DNA of 64,000 nucleotides from Pelecanus crispus (GCF_030463565.1 NC_134655.1:4414372-4478371), one strand, 5' to 3'; counted from the stretch's first letter, positions 12,471 to 26,534 are shown. The notes: generated from the letters alone by a model not told the origin. Made by a program: numbers and translations.

Positions 12471-15400
12471 ACTTAAAAAACATCTTTTTGGGGTCTATAA
12501 ACAAAAATGGTGATGATGTGTGACCAAGTGAGTTTCTCTTCCCCATTTTGAGCACTGTAGGTTGTTATGCTGGTATTGCCAGTATGTTCTAAACAGGAAA
12601 TTTATGTAGAATGATTCATCATTAATTGGATGCATCTGCCTAAGTCGTGAGGAGGGATGAGAATACCCATAGTTAAAAATGCTAGTACTGTATTCCTGAT
12701 AAAATCTACATGTTAGAATTCCATTTTCTCTGCAGTTATATCAGTGAAACACAGGGGAAAGGAAGTGTAATATTAAAATCTTCTGCAGAACTTCATGAAA
12801 AGATAGATTCAGTTTTAGTAATTGTTACATAATTTTACTAGGAGGCTAGCTGGATTAAAATCTATCCTTGTCCAAAATGTTTTACAGTATTGAATATTGT
12901 ATATTAGGACATAAGTAGTTTATTATGGGCAAAGTAGTCCTTTAGACTGAATGTGTTTGTTGAATATCCCACCTGAATGCATAAAAATAAACCAATCCAG
13001 ATTATGAAAAATACCTTGTGTTTTACAGCTCCTTCAAGAAAATACACTGAACTTGGAAGCAGGTTACCACAGAATTTCGTAACAGGTTGACAAATTACTT
13101 TTTCGTGTATTCCGTTCAGCATTAAGACTTAGGTTTTGGCATTGAAGTTTTAAACTCCTGCTCTCTTACTCTTGAGGTGCTGAATGAAATGGTTTCATTT
13201 ATTAATTTTAGTTTAGTTTTTCTATCCATTTCATCTAATTTGAAGTCATATTTTACACCTAGTGGATATAACAAGTATAGGTATATAAATTAAGTTTTAA
13301 GTCTGCGTTGGTTTATCCTGTCAAGGCTAGAATACATATCTGGGGAGGGAAATAGTAGAGAGGAGGTAGATAAAGGGAGATGTTATGTGACAGAGCATTC
13401 TGTCATAGAAGAAAGCAGTGAAGAAAAACTGGAGGACTCCAAGCTGTAAGTGGATTAGCATAATGGCTGAAAACTGGATTTAAATTTTAAAATAATACGT
13501 AACCCACCCTCCTTAACTAGCATAGGCCTGTCTTCACTATGTGACGTAATCAGTCTTTTTTGTTGTGTTCTACTTAACCACTCCACCTGAGAGAAATATG
13601 ACTGCCGTCAGACATTCAGCCTAGATGTGGTTGATCAAGAAATGAAAACAAAGAGGGCAGCTTGGGATGAGAAGCACAAGATTGAAGGAAATGAAACCTG
13701 CAATGAAACCCAACTTTCTCATAATTGAATTCGGGTGTAGATTCCATATGAGGATTTGGCTACCAGTGGCATCAACTACTGCTCTATGTTTGTTGGCAAT
13801 TCCAAGAGTCTTAGTCCTTGTTGTTGCCATATCACCTGCCTGCTCTCTGTGGAAAAGCATTGACCCTTTCTTCCTGTTCCACACAGTAAAGTTAACCATC
13901 CAATTGTAAGACTACAGGATGGCAAACTTATTTAAGGGGTAAAATTGAGGAATACTGAATGACTGATCACATTAATATTGATGTTGGCCTTATTTACTGA
14001 AGACTAGAGGTAAGTATTCGTGCAGACAGGGCAGTTTCCCTCTTGTGTTTAGTTGAGGTTACTACTCTGTTTAATGCCTGTTTCTTTTTACTAATCATAG
14101 ACTTGTTCAACCCTCCCTGTAATCAGCCCCTACAACTCAGTGCTAACTTTCCAAAGCCTTTACTATCAGGCAGTGTTGCTATGGGTGTAGATAGTCATTG
14201 CCCTTGATCCAGGGCAAAGCATACTCATGTATCAGACTGCAATTTTTGAACTGCAGTTGGGGGAATTATATATGTTTTTGACATTTGTTGTGACCTTCAC
14301 TGTTCACGGAAGTCATAGTCTGAATTAATTCCTGCAAATAGCATTTCATGTAATATTTCAGAGCACATTGTTGCTTCTGTGTTGCCCACTGATAATACTT
14401 TGCAGGCTGTCTTATTTTGTAGCTCTGATTTATAGTAGACCACTGCTGAAAGTCAGCTTTTTTTAATTCTATTACTACTGTGTGTCTGGTGGCCACCAAT
14501 GAAAAATGCCTGATAATTGTGAGATGAAGCTTACACTATCACTTTCAAAATTAAACTCTGCAGAGAGCAATGTAGGCTCTTGACAGCCTGAACTCACCAG
14601 TGTTATGCCATTCTTCTAAGTTTAACATCGTCTTTAAAGCCAGGAAGCATCATGTTGCTTGCTTCCTTTTCATTTGTATGTTTTTACGAAAAGCAGGCGG
14701 CTACTGGTTGCCTCTGAGTTTTCAAGGACATCTTATTGAGGCAGAGGCCACAGATTTTGCCCCTACTAAAGGATGATCAGCAACAGAGGGAGGATCTCGA
14801 GGTGAGAATAGGTGCTTAGGGAGATCTGTGGTAACATGGTTCTGCGTCTAGTTGAGTGGATGGACAACCAGTGTGTCCCACTGAGCATGTGAGAAGCCAG
14901 TGGCAGTGGCCATCTGGAATGTGTAACTCCTAACTCCCGCTTTCCCCTACGGACCCCGGTTAGTTGTTAAGTTTTTAGTCGGGTTCAACTTAAAATCCAC
15001 TAAGCTTTATTATTAAAAGTGTCGTACATGCTGCCAAAGCTGTTTGAGCCAGTAAGGCTGCAGGCAGCTGGGGCTCCTTGGGTGGTCACAGCACGTCTTT
15101 CACTTACACCATCGTATCCCTTCGCTGAGTGGGAAGGCTCTGCCCCAGGGTCTGCAGCTAGGAGTGATTTCAGAGCAGCCTACGTTCCTGGGGGGGTAGG
15201 AAATGGGGTACCAAGCTGACACTTAAAATGGTGTACTGAGTGTTTCTCCCTCAGCCCGGGGCGGGGTCTTTCTGGCCCTCAGGAAGGTTCAAGAATGCTG
15301 AAGACATTGCAGGACAGCTTCTCTGCTAATTTGTACCCTGGGCCCCATTGAAAGATGGGAGGTTGAGGATGTTGCCGTGAGGTGGACGTCTTCCAGTGAC

Positions 15401-16704
15401 CAGTGTAAGGCAGATCCCGCTCGTCAGGTAGTCAGCAGCAGAGTGGGCGGTTTAAGTGATTCTCATCGCTTTGTAGCCATCTCCAGTCACTAAAACTCCT
15501 TAGCAAAAGGAAGGTGTCTGAGCCAAAGCCGTGTTTGAAAGGGATTAGGAAATGCATAAGCACTGTAACCTTGTGGCATTATTGCGCTGAAGGCAGGAGG
15601 GAGTAGCTGTTTCAGAGAAGGTGGGAATGGACCCGAGGAAACAACAGGCCATATCAAGGCAATAGAGGAATTTAAACCAATTTTTACTAGACTTATTTTT
15701 ACAACATATTCTACATGACTCAGAGATAAAGTGTAACGGCTAAACATACGGCATCTTTAAGGTTTTTTTGTTGTGTGGCCACAGGATTTGTGAGCTGCCT
15801 CAGCTGCCAAAATACAGAGTAGCTGAGATGCTCCCGTTCTGTTTGGTGTTTTTACTCTTCTGTAAATTCGAGGTCCGCTCTCCCTGTCTGCTGGCCTGTG
15901 CTGCACCTGATTTACCTTTGCGTATAAATCACTTGCAAAGGTAGCTGTAATTTTCACTTTTGCTAACAGGCTTAAGTGAGTTCTTTTTTTGTCCTCAGCA
16001 GTTGTCATATCTGAGCCACGTGCTGTTTCTCTCCCCCCCAAAATGCAGTGCAGGAAAGGGTGGGGGACGCTGCTGCAGATGAGTGCGTTTCAATTGAAAT
16101 CGGTAGTGGGGGGCAGACGTATTGAAAGTGATTTCTGTCAAGCACAGTTAGACATTGTATTTGTTAGAAAATGCATCCATGAAGTTTCCTGAATTGGTGA
16201 GTAAAAGCAATTTAATCAGGTTGTTCTAGTTTATAAGTGAGGTGGGATGTCTAGAGAGCTGTAATCTCTTTTGTTGGGCTGATGCAGTCACATAAAATTA
16301 GATAAGCTTTTAGCATACAAGCCTTGTGTAAGTTGTTAGGAAAGCCTTTTTTAAGAAGGCAAGTTAATCTTAAATGCAATAGAAGCCTGCTCAAGTTTTG
16401 ATTTTTTTTTCTAAAATTATTTTATTTGTATTTTGGTTTGTCCTTTAATTTATATTTCTGTTTGCTTCTGATTATCTTTTGAAGTTGTAACTTTGCACAT
16501 GAGATGTACAGGGTTTCCATTGGTGTTCTGGACATTTAATTATAGTGTTAGTAAAGATAAGGTACATTGTGTTAATATTTTATTACAATCTTTACAGGAA
16601 TTGCAGCTGACTTAATAGAATTATCTTAAACTCTAAGTCAGAACTGGGCCAAAGTATATTGAGACAGTTCAGCAGTAAACTTTGCTTTACAAATTAGAAG
16701 ATAA

Positions 16705-16728
16705 ATACATATCTATATATCTATATAC
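16705..16728. repeat. ATCTATAT-type microsatellite
   Basis: Short imperfect repeat of TATC/TATA units. Confidence 0.7.
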
Positions 16729-17515
16729 TCGTGGTGGTGTTGACCTCCAGAGGTGTTATTAATAATCTTAGAACCCTCTTTCTGTTTTCCAAAATGCTTC
16801 TGGTAAAATAGAAAATGAAGGTATTAGCACCTTAATTTTTAAGTGATGACTGATTGCCTTTAATGAAACTGAGGCAAAATTATTTTAACATACAGATATT
16901 TTGTACAGCCTCATGTGTTTTGCCTGCCATGTCATCTGTATAGAGATGAGACTTTACTGAAACGTGGAGCTGTTCATATTTCTAAATTTCATCTGAGCAA
17001 AAAAAAAAAAAAATTGTTGCTGAACTATTATAGACAGACATTAATTTTACAAACACCACCACTTTAATTTGGGTAAATCATCCGATCTGTTGTAGTGGAA
17101 TATAATTGTTTAGTAGTAAAATGGATTGTGATGTAAACTCACAATACCAGGAACTCTAAATGAAGTATACAAATTTGAATTTATTGAGCCAGGCGTAGTT
17201 ACACTCTGAGAGTCAATTCAGTAAGTAGGTCTGTAATGATTTTGTGCACACAGTGCCAGGTCGTTATTTCAGGGAACTGTTGCTTAACAGAACTGTCTAC
17301 TGCCTGTTCTCCATGGGCAAAGCTAAATACCAGACTGGCTCTAGAAGTGGAAAAAACCCCAAACTTTTGCTTTAATGACGGCTTAAATGCTGCTCCTTAT
17401 TTGATTATGAAATGAAAATAAAATAATGTTGTTTAGGAGGGAGAAGGAACATGCTCTAGTGAATATATATTTCTTGCACATTATGTGTGTTGAGGATGTA
17501 GTAATTCTGCCTTAA

Positions 17516-17540
17516 TTTTTTTTTTATTTAAAAAAAAAAA
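17516..17540. repeat. T10-(ATTT)-A11 near-palindrome
   Basis: A T run passes through ATTTA into an A run, followed by a G-rich stretch. Confidence 0.85.
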
Positions 17541-17764
17541 GGTGGGGGGAATACCAGTTTTGTAATTGTTGGTCTATTTTTCCTGAGAAAAACCTTGCTA
17601 GAACCTTGGACCTAATGGTAGATGATAGTCTGTTTCCTTAGCAACACTTCCTGAAAGAAAGCAAAGGAAAACACTACAAATGGAAGGACAGTCCTTAGAC
17701 TATTATCGTTATGAAAGGAGGAGCATGTAACGATGGCCTACCAAAGCTTTTTAAATAAATCCAG

Positions 17765-17785
17765 GGTTATCAAATATTGATAACC
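17765..17785. repeat. Perfect hairpin, 9-bp stem and 3-nt loop
   Basis: The arm GGTTATCAA and its exact reverse complement TTGATAACC flank ATA. No neighbouring gene or U-tract suggests a function. Confidence 0.85.
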
Positions 17786-20127
17786 ATTTTACTGTTTTGC
17801 TGGGAAAACAATTGTAGAATATGGATTCTTTGGCACAGGGGAATGCATTACTGCATTTGGTAGATAAACTTACTCTGTGAATTCACTGTTTATGAAAGGT
17901 AACTGGAAATCTAGGAAAAATGGTATTTTAGAATTCAAAATTATTACAAAATTGCTGTATAAAGCGGCTCAGTGAAGTTTGGAGGGGGTTGCTGAGACTG
18001 TCATAAGTCTAGGATCTAAGCAGTAGCATTTGGTATAACTAAGGAAACTGTCCAGAATTAAAATACTTATTTCATCAGCTTATTTTAAACATGCATTAAA
18101 AATTGGGCATTTCAAAAATACACTTCTCATAAAATGCATGCTTTGAAAAAGCCATGATCAAGCAAAATAACTTGCATTAGTTGATGTAATTTATGGTATC
18201 TTGAATAAATCGGATATTCCTGAAACTTGATTAATATGAATGAGTAACTGGGGAAATCCAGCAGTTACTCAGACTTTCCAGATGGGTTTCAGGGAGGAGC
18301 CATGTCATTTGTGACTCCAGCCTTTCCCACGATGCTGTTGCATCTCATGTTCTTCCCACACAGGCTCCTTCTGTTACGCTAAGAAAATAGTGCACACCCT
18401 GTAAGTTCAAAGACTGAGTTCCAATTGAGTTGAAACACGAGTTTGGTTGAAAGTAAGATTTGTATTTGTCTTTGAATATTACTTGACATAAGTATTCAGG
18501 AGGGAGGGTGGAGTCAGGGGAACTGGCTGCCCTGGTTTTCCTAGGAAAGCTCTTAAGAGTTGCCCTAACTCTTACTTTTCCATTACTAGTATGGATAGCT
18601 GTCGATAGTCCATGGGTTTTGGTCAACTTTTTCATCTTATTGTATGATACTTTTAAAGGGAACGTCTTCAAAACATTTCCTAAAAATCCTTTAGAATGGA
18701 TTTTGCTTTCATTTGAGACTTTTGGTGACTTAACTGATTCCTTAAGCACTACAAAAACATACTGGGTTATGGGCAGGTGCTGAAGAATACAAGATAGGAC
18801 TGCGTACTCACGCAGCAGAGAGAGGTGTAGATAAAGTGTGTCTCAGAGCACTTGCGTTTTAAAGAATGGTTTTGCATATTTGGAAACTCTTAGCTAGGAC
18901 AGAATGGAAGAAGTTGGCATAGAAGTTACCTGTTTCCGAGCAAGTTCCTCTCTCTGGCTGTTCTCAGCCTAGCAGTAGATGTTTGTTAATAATAGAGTAA
19001 GGGACATTTCCCACAACTTTATTGCTAAGGTGGGAGAAAACTTCCCACTGCACGTACTGGCCAGTGCTTATATGTGCTAAATATGAGAAGGATGTTAACA
19101 TAGTTTGTCCCTCACTTCCTCAGATGCTGGAAATTGAGGTGCAGCAGTGGTGTATGAGATACCTTGCCCAGTAGAAGTAAACTTAAAGGCTTTGTTTGGC
19201 TCAAGGAGCTAATTTTTGGTGAAATTTACTGTTTTAATACAAGTTATCAGGGATTAAGCAAGGTCAAAGGAAAAAGAATTCTCTCTTATGCTTAGAAGCT
19301 GTTAAAATCTTTAAACTCTGCAGCTTTGTGTGGGAGGTACTGTGGGAAAGGAGTCTCAATTAAAGTTTTCAGTCTGTCAGCACCTCCTCCATTTAGGTGT
19401 TTTCTGATGCTTCCTTTTAAGACTGTATAAAGAAGAAATAGCATGAACTGGGTGTGGGGGACCAGGCTCCAAAAGCCCTCGTTATCTCTGTTCACTTTAA
19501 CACAAAGATGTTGAAGCTTTCGAAATTGAATTTACCATTTTCCATAGACAAGAGTAAGAAGAATTAAAATGCTTTTGTAAACTGTTGCCTGGTATTTTTA
19601 AATAGTACCAACAGATACCTGTTCCTAAAACTCATTCCTGTTGACACCAGGAAGAGAGAAGTTGTGTTCTTTACAGAGCTGTCGAGCTGAGATGGTGGAA
19701 AAGCTCTTGGAAGAAGAAATAGTGATATCCACCTCTGGTGGGATGTAAGCAGCCATATAAAATGCTGAAGAATGTCTGAGGACATCTAAGCCTAACCACA
19801 CTTCAGATTCTGAGGTAGTCCAAAAGTCTTAGAGGCCCCAGCGCTCTGTACTGTTCCAACTCATGTAATGTATGTATTTGTGAGCATGTGGTCTTGGGGG
19901 GCAGAGGGGGAGTTGACCTATCTTGAATTTCATCATTTACAAATGACTGAAGTTTTTTACTATTCATTTGATGCATTGTAGGAGGGAATATATAGTTACC
20001 TGAAAATAACAGTTATTTTTTTCCTAACATGATTTAAAAATACAATATTAGGGACAAAAGCACTCCAGGTTTGTCTCTTCCCTTTGAATTGTTGATTTGC
20101 TTTTCAAATTCTGCCATTTTCAACTGT

Positions 20128-20168
20128 ACTCCATAAAAGTGTATGGAGTGATATATACACTCCATACA
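20128..20168. repeat. Nested inverted repeats
   Basis: Two hairpins share sequence. ACTCCATA (20128-20135) pairs with TATGGAGT (20142-20149). TGTATGGAGTG (20140-20150) pairs with CACTCCATACA (20158-20168) around the loop ATATATA. The two pairings exclude each other. Confidence 0.85.
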
Positions 20169-22120
20169 AGTGTATATTGGTGATAACCTTTAATTTAGAA
20201 ACAGAAATTGAATGTGCTTTGATTTCTTAGCTATGTAAATGACAATGTATTGATTCAGTTTACAAAGCATCTAATGCTGTGGAAGTATGTAAATAAACAG
20301 TTTCTTAGAAATATTTGATGTAGATCCAAAAAAATTTCTAACCTCACAAATTCCTACTTTTATGTGAATTTTCAAAACATTTCAAAACATTTAATTAAAA
20401 CTTTTCTAAATGCAGTTGTAATTAACACATAGAGAATAGCTTTTTGACCATAGTGGAGAATAGCTTTTTTGGTCATCAGTACCAATTTCAGCAGGACTGA
20501 TAATGCTCAATTCTTAAAGCAAGGATATTGGGGGGCTGGGAGGGAATGGTGACATGCACCTGTGTTTTAAATGTAACATGCAGGCTACAAAGTCTGTTAG
20601 CTCGCATGCTTAAATTTAGGTTTGCTGTTCCAATGCAATAATCTTTCCCCCCCAAATGCAGATTACTTGTAATAAAGGGTCAATAGTCAGGCAAGTAGTC
20701 TCTCAGGCTGGAGAAGTACAGTACATAAACAAGTCCCACAAGAGTTAGGGAACTTGTGCAGATGTTAAGGAGCGCTCTGAGCCGGAGCACAGCTCTTGGG
20801 AACGTCCCCATCTGTCATGCGCTGCGGCCCCAGCTCCATTGAAAAGGGCCTTTGTGATAATGGCCCTGGCTAACTCTTGTGTAAGTCAGTATATGAAGTC
20901 AGGTATAGCAAACTTCTACCAGCAAGGAAATGTGACTTTGAAGTGAATGATGTTACGCCTTCTTATTTTTACTGAATTTTTCAGTTGAGTAAATTTTAAG
21001 TAGTTTGAATTTGGTTTGATTTGACAGGGGAAAAGAAGAAAAGCTCTTGGGTCTTTTTTTAACAGTACAACTTTTTGATACTTCAAGTAATTTCAATGAC
21101 TTATACTTCGATAATACCACAAACTGAAATAGGTCCCAAGCGACCTGTAGCATGCACTTAATTCATCCCTTTAGATACCAGCCTAATTGCCAGTAACGTT
21201 TTCAGTGTTTTATTCATAAACAAAAGCCAGATTAGAAAGACATCCACACTGGAACATTCAGACAGTGTTTCTCAGTGTAGAAGACTATTCATTTTTTTCT
21301 CTATGAGAAGAGTTGCTAAAGAGAATGATTTAGAATAAAAATACATTTAGTATGTAATAAAAAGTTTACTCCCATTCAACTGAAGTGTCAATGTAAAGCA
21401 AAAATGTTTAAAGCCAGAATACATCGACTCAACTGTATGAAGTTTGAAAGAGATTGGAATGTCTGCATTTAAAAAAAAAAAAAGCCAAAACCAACAAAAC
21501 CAAAAAAGTTCTGTGTGCATATGTATGTTTTTAACAGCTTCGGTTCTTATGAAAGACAATTAAAAGAGCTGCTTCTATTATCTGTAGGCCAGTTACTTCC
21601 AGATGCTATTGTTAAAGCCCCACAGATAGCATGTTGGTTTTGCCATGACGAAAAAGTGCTTGTTATATATATGAACACAAGGAAGGGAAAGGGGAAATGT
21701 AATTTTAAAATAACTGAAAGGTCATTGCAACCTCAGTCCTGGCATAGGGCATCACTGCTTTTCACCAGAAATATTTTTACACATTCTGTCAAGGAATTGA
21801 TGCTGGTTTTGTTTCTGTTCCCAGAAGCTTCTACACAATTTGCAAGCTGGTTAGATGGCCCTTTCTCATCCGTGCTGAGGATGCAGTTTGCTCACTTAGC
21901 TAGAGAGGCTTTTTTCCTCTGACCTAGACTGCTAATCCCTCATTGCAAAGAGCAGCAGCTGTGCTTTGTCTGCGGAGGTCTCTGCACTGCATGCAGCCTC
22001 ATTCGTTAGAGCAACCCCCTCTTTGTGTGTTCTGCTTTTTCAATTACCGAAAGGGTGACTTTCTGTTTTCTTGCTCAGAAAACCCTCTTCGGGTTTATGG
22101 CAGTCTACAATGCATGACTT

Positions 22121-22152
22121 CCCCCGCCCCCCCCCCCCCCCAAAAAAAAAAA
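22121..22152. repeat. C-run followed by A-run
   Basis: About twenty C, interrupted by one G, run directly into eleven A. Confidence 0.9.
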
Positions 22153-23584
22153 GCTCCTGGAAACCTACTGTTACACACAATTTCACAAAACTGTGTGTTT
22201 GACTAAAGTGTTCCTGACATTCGGGAGGTGAAACATTTCTGAGTTGCTTTTTGGAAAGGTGATGAAGCTTATTGCCATTTAAATATTAAACACTTTAGAT
22301 AGATGTGTTGAATTGTAGCTCTAGTGGATATAATTAAAAATAAACCGATCTTTTGTGTGTGTCCACACTGTATACTCATTTAACATTGAATAATCAGGCT
22401 TCAGTTGCTCTTGGTATAATCCCCTCAGTTAAACATACGTACCGATGTAAGAAGTTAGTGGTAGTTGAAAACGAAGGTAACACAAGAACAGAACAGGCAG
22501 TCATTTGCTGCTTTAGGCTTTATGCCATGAATGGCAAAACTCCTACTACCTTCAAAGGGAGGATAATTTGGCCTGTAGCCTCTCTAAGAGGATATGATGT
22601 AAAATATTTAATTAGTAAGCACAAATTTCACATTTCAGTTAACTCATAGTCAAACATCCGTGTTTATACTTTCATGTTGTGTAATAATCTTTATTCTGGA
22701 GCTGAGCAGAATTTTCAAATATATGTAATACTGTTGAGATAATGCATTCCTTGAATACTTAAGTTACAGTTTTTGAGGCTATAGACAGATGTAGCCTAAC
22801 CTGAACCTTTTGCCTCCTCTCCATTTCAGAACTTCCTTTTCATTCCACTTCAGCTGGTTTGATTTGCTACTCACAAGCCTGGTTTAGAGTGGAAAACATA
22901 CAGAGCAACAGCTGGCAGACTCGGAACTGAACGTACTGTTCAGCTGAGCTTGCAAAGGTTCTGTTGCTTGGGCATCTTGACCTTAGATACAGTGATTTGT
23001 GAATGCCCCATCCAGTCACTTCTGTAAGCTGAGCGAGTTGCAGGTGGCACTGAATGCGCCACCCCAAGTAGACAGAATTGCGGCGGAAAACTGGAAGGAA
23101 TAAAGGGATGAAATGGTGACCCACTCTCATGAGAGACAGAAGTGGCGGAGTTACTAAAAGGAGCATAAGAAGGTGGCATACAGACAATGTATTTGTGTGT
23201 GAAAGAAGATGAAGGGAAGGAAATGCAGGAAGCAAAGCTTCCATCTCTATAGAATGTGTTTATGTCTAAAACATACTGGGTTTTAATTGGTGATTTGTAG
23301 AGGTATTGAAAAATCATAGCCTAATCTGTTAATGAGATTCATACATGAAGTAAAAACCTACACATGCATAAAATTAACAGAAAAAAATGTTGAGAAGCCT
23401 TGTTTGTTGCCTTCAGTAGGGAATTAAGTTTTGTCCTGATGCAGCAATTCCTGTGCCTGCGTTCTAGGATGGCTTCATGATAGCAGGAGTAAGCGTCTAG
23501 AAACCAAAATGGTTTCTCTTGTGCCTACAAATTCTCATGAAGTAAGGAGTGGCTATTTCTTTCCCTGAGGTCTTGTTACATACG

Positions 23585-23650
23585 ATGTGCCACAAGGGAT
23601 TCATCTTGTGCCCGTCCTTTTTACTGTATTTATAAAAACCACTGAGAATT
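23585..23650 (+). mobile_element. Old LINE reverse-transcriptase remnant
   Basis: One frame reads VPQGIHLVPVLFTVFIKTTE and then a stop. This matches the general pattern of the CR1/L2-group reverse transcriptase around its PQGS...GPVLFNIFINDL block. No clear similarity extends on either side, so this is probably a strongly decayed fragment. The match is short and read by eye, so assignment to CR1 rather than L2 or L3 is open. Confidence 0.55.
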
Positions 23651-24313
23651 AGTGAGATGCCAGGAGCTCATATACCAACCTTTCCACGGACAGCACTCGG
23701 ATTTGCATCTCTTTGCAGAGGTACTCGCAGTATGTGTAAGAGATTGCACTTAGATAAGAAACAGCTGCCTTAAACATAATCCAAGTTGAGTAGTGATATT
23801 GATGAAATGTGTATCTTCGGAAAGAAGCCAGGATATTATTCAGTGCCCTGTATTATGAGTGGACATATTCCAATCTGTAAGTGTGGACCCTGGGTTATTC
23901 TGAACGTACGCACTTGTTCCAGACTTTCAAGGCTGGATTCTGTCACCTTTCCTTTCATTCCTCATACTATACTCGTCAATACCTTCATATTTCAGATTAT
24001 GTTATTATCTTAATCTTTTTCTATGAAACATCTAATGCAACACCTCAAGTAAGTGAATATGATCTTTGTCCTTCTCAGTTCAGTTACTGCATATTCTGCC
24101 ATGCCTTTTGCTTTCTTTATTCTTAACCTGATTATATATATTTAATTTGTCCGTCACTGTGGTTTCAAAGTCCTGACCATAAAACATAGTTTCTGTATTT
24201 GTGACAAACGGTATAAAAACGAAGCTTAATTGTAAAATTCCATCCCCAGCATTTACTGTCTTGGTTGTTTTTAAAGTGACCCATATTGACAACTAATAAA
24301 AATTCAACTACAT

Positions 24314-24335
24314 TGTATTTTTATATAAAAATACA
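24314..24335. repeat. 22-bp perfect AT-rich palindrome
   Basis: The sequence from TGTATTTTTAT to its exact reverse complement ATAAAAATACA has no spacer. It lies deep in intron 2. Confidence 0.9.
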
Positions 24336-26428
24336 GTTTATAATATGTCTGGTGACAAAAGGAATATTGAGGAAAATCAAATACTCTTTTGTTCCAGGCT
24401 TTCCACAGTATAATAAAAATAAACCCTTTTTACAAGCTGCAGGAAATTGAACATGTAAATGTTCAAATTATATTAATATATTTATATATCACTGCATTGC
24501 TGAGATATTTAGGAATATGTTTTTCCATATATACGTGCTTCAGATGAGGCTTTTTAAAGTGCATAAAGAATTAAAAATATTTCATGTTAACTTGTACTTT
24601 TTTTAAAATTATGACTTGAATGCATCTTTAGAGGGGAGTAATATTTTATGAATTGATTAAATGAGGGTTGAATTCAGCAATGAAGTGGCCTTAAAACATT
24701 TTTGTCTTGACTTCAGTATCTGTTTTGGGGTGGAGTGGTGATCTTAGGTCAGTATTGAGGGACTTGCTGGAGATGCAGAGAATTCTAGAGACTTGTTTTT
24801 ATGCTCCTAGGGATTTGAGTGGTTAGCCTTGCTCAAGCTGTACCGATCTAAATGTAATTGAGCAGTTCATTTTTGTTAATTATCTAAACTTTGCCATCTG
24901 CTGGAGAGCCTTTTAGTGACATTATAATTTAGTCCAGTTGGAGCTCAATTAGTTTTCTGACTAGTCTGTTATCATGTGTTCACCAAACAAAAACCTACAC
25001 ACCAAACCCTGGTCACTTTTGTTACTCAGTTTTTAAATGAGCCTCTGGAATGCCTGTGACAAGCTTACTGTGTTATGTTGTGAGAATGTTTTAAGTGCTG
25101 TGGATTTGCTTTTTATGTATCAAACCAGGACATTTCCATGGCAATTGACACCTTTCAGCTTCCAGAACGTTTGCACGAGTATGGCACAAAAATTGTCACG
25201 CCTTTTTGAATTCCATTGTCCTCATTTATCCCAGCGTGATGATAGATGCAGGGAGGGGTGAGGGGCGATCCAGGAAAAGGCAGAAAAGAAGCTGCCACCT
25301 ACGAGGAAACCGCTGCATACAGCTGCTTTACCTTGTGTTCCCCTGTAGTCAGAAAATCAAGGTCCGTGCTGAGCAATTCAGAGTGCAGACAGCTGTTTTG
25401 CATGGATATACCGAACCGATTTTGTTCTGCTCTGGAAGTATGGAGTGTGTGGAACATGGCAGTTACAGCTGCTTTGCTGCACCTGGGGAAAGGCGCAGGA
25501 ATTGCACGCTTTGCGTTGTAATTCGCTATAAGCTGTACCTCTCGCTCACCGACCTGTTACGTGAAGACTTTGGATTTCGCATACCTTTGTGAAGGCATAC
25601 CTCTAACTGTTACTGAAGCTCTGCTGCATCTTACAGTTAGGTTAATGTAAGATTTCTCTTTTTTTCCCCCCAGTGTAATAGCACGTACTGTATAGTAATG
25701 CAAAATGATCCCCCCACACCCTGCGGGATTAAAACAGTGTGAGAAGAATGCAGAGTTTTTAACTTACTTGCTCTTTCTTCACATTCAAGGAGAAAAGTCA
25801 GTCCTTTAGAACCACAAAAGTGATATAGCGTAAGATTTCTGGCTTCAGGAAACAGTAAGGAAGTTGAAGCCATAGAAATTTAGGCAGGACACCACAATAG
25901 TACTTTGTGGATTTTTGTCATTCTAACTGCATTATATTTTCTTTTGGGAGCAAATTGCAGGAGCTGTGACTTTTGTGATCGTACTTTTCCACTTGAAGGC
26001 CGTAACAGCTCGTACACAAAAATCTCCTAAAGTTTAAGGACCTCTCCATACAAGCCTTCATTGTTTCCTTGACAGATTATAGCAGTAAGAAAGACAAATT
26101 CAGGCATTATGTCTACACAGTGTAACGTTATTGTGGCATAATGATGAACTGGCTTTATTAGAAGAATCTGGAGTGTGATGGAATATTTCTCTGGGTAATT
26201 GTCAGAGCAGTAGAAAAAACATCTTAGAATATTCTTTTTTCTTCTAAAAAGCTCGGTTTAAATTTATGGAAGCCTTAGCTTTTACAGCTCCATGGTTATG
26301 AGCTTGCTTTTCTTACGAGAAGTTTTGAAACGGCGAGGAGTTTGATCATTTTCCTCTGGTATTTACCTAAGACTGACAGACCCAGCTGAAGCACCAGCAA
26401 GAGTGAAACCTCCAGGAGTTTCAGACAG

Positions 26429-26534
26429 CGGTCATCAGGCAGGCGCGCATCGGCTCCGTGTCTTCACAGGCACTCGCGTTGCCCGCAGAGTCCCTGCGGA
26501 GCGTCCCAGACCGCGTTATCATGCCGTGCGTGCC
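26429..26534. other. CpG-dense patch in AMMECR1 intron 2
   Basis: I count 15 CpG dinucleotides in 106 bases, in a surrounding intron where CpG is rare. No exon, promoter motif or repeat family could be assigned. It is too short for a standard CpG island call. Confidence 0.6.

Noticed and set aside
18345..18783. Overlapping open frames of 134 codons (- strand) and 91 codons (+ strand).
   Set aside because: No recognisable domain or codon pattern, both strands open over the same bases, and no start or splice context. This is chance in a long intron.
21515..21922. 135-codon open frame on the + strand in intron 2.
   Set aside because: No homology recognised and no supporting splice sites. It lies in ordinary intron sequence.
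25206..25592. 128-codon open frame in a slightly GC-richer part of intron 2.
   Set aside because: A second frame is also open across the same bases, and the translation resembles no protein family.
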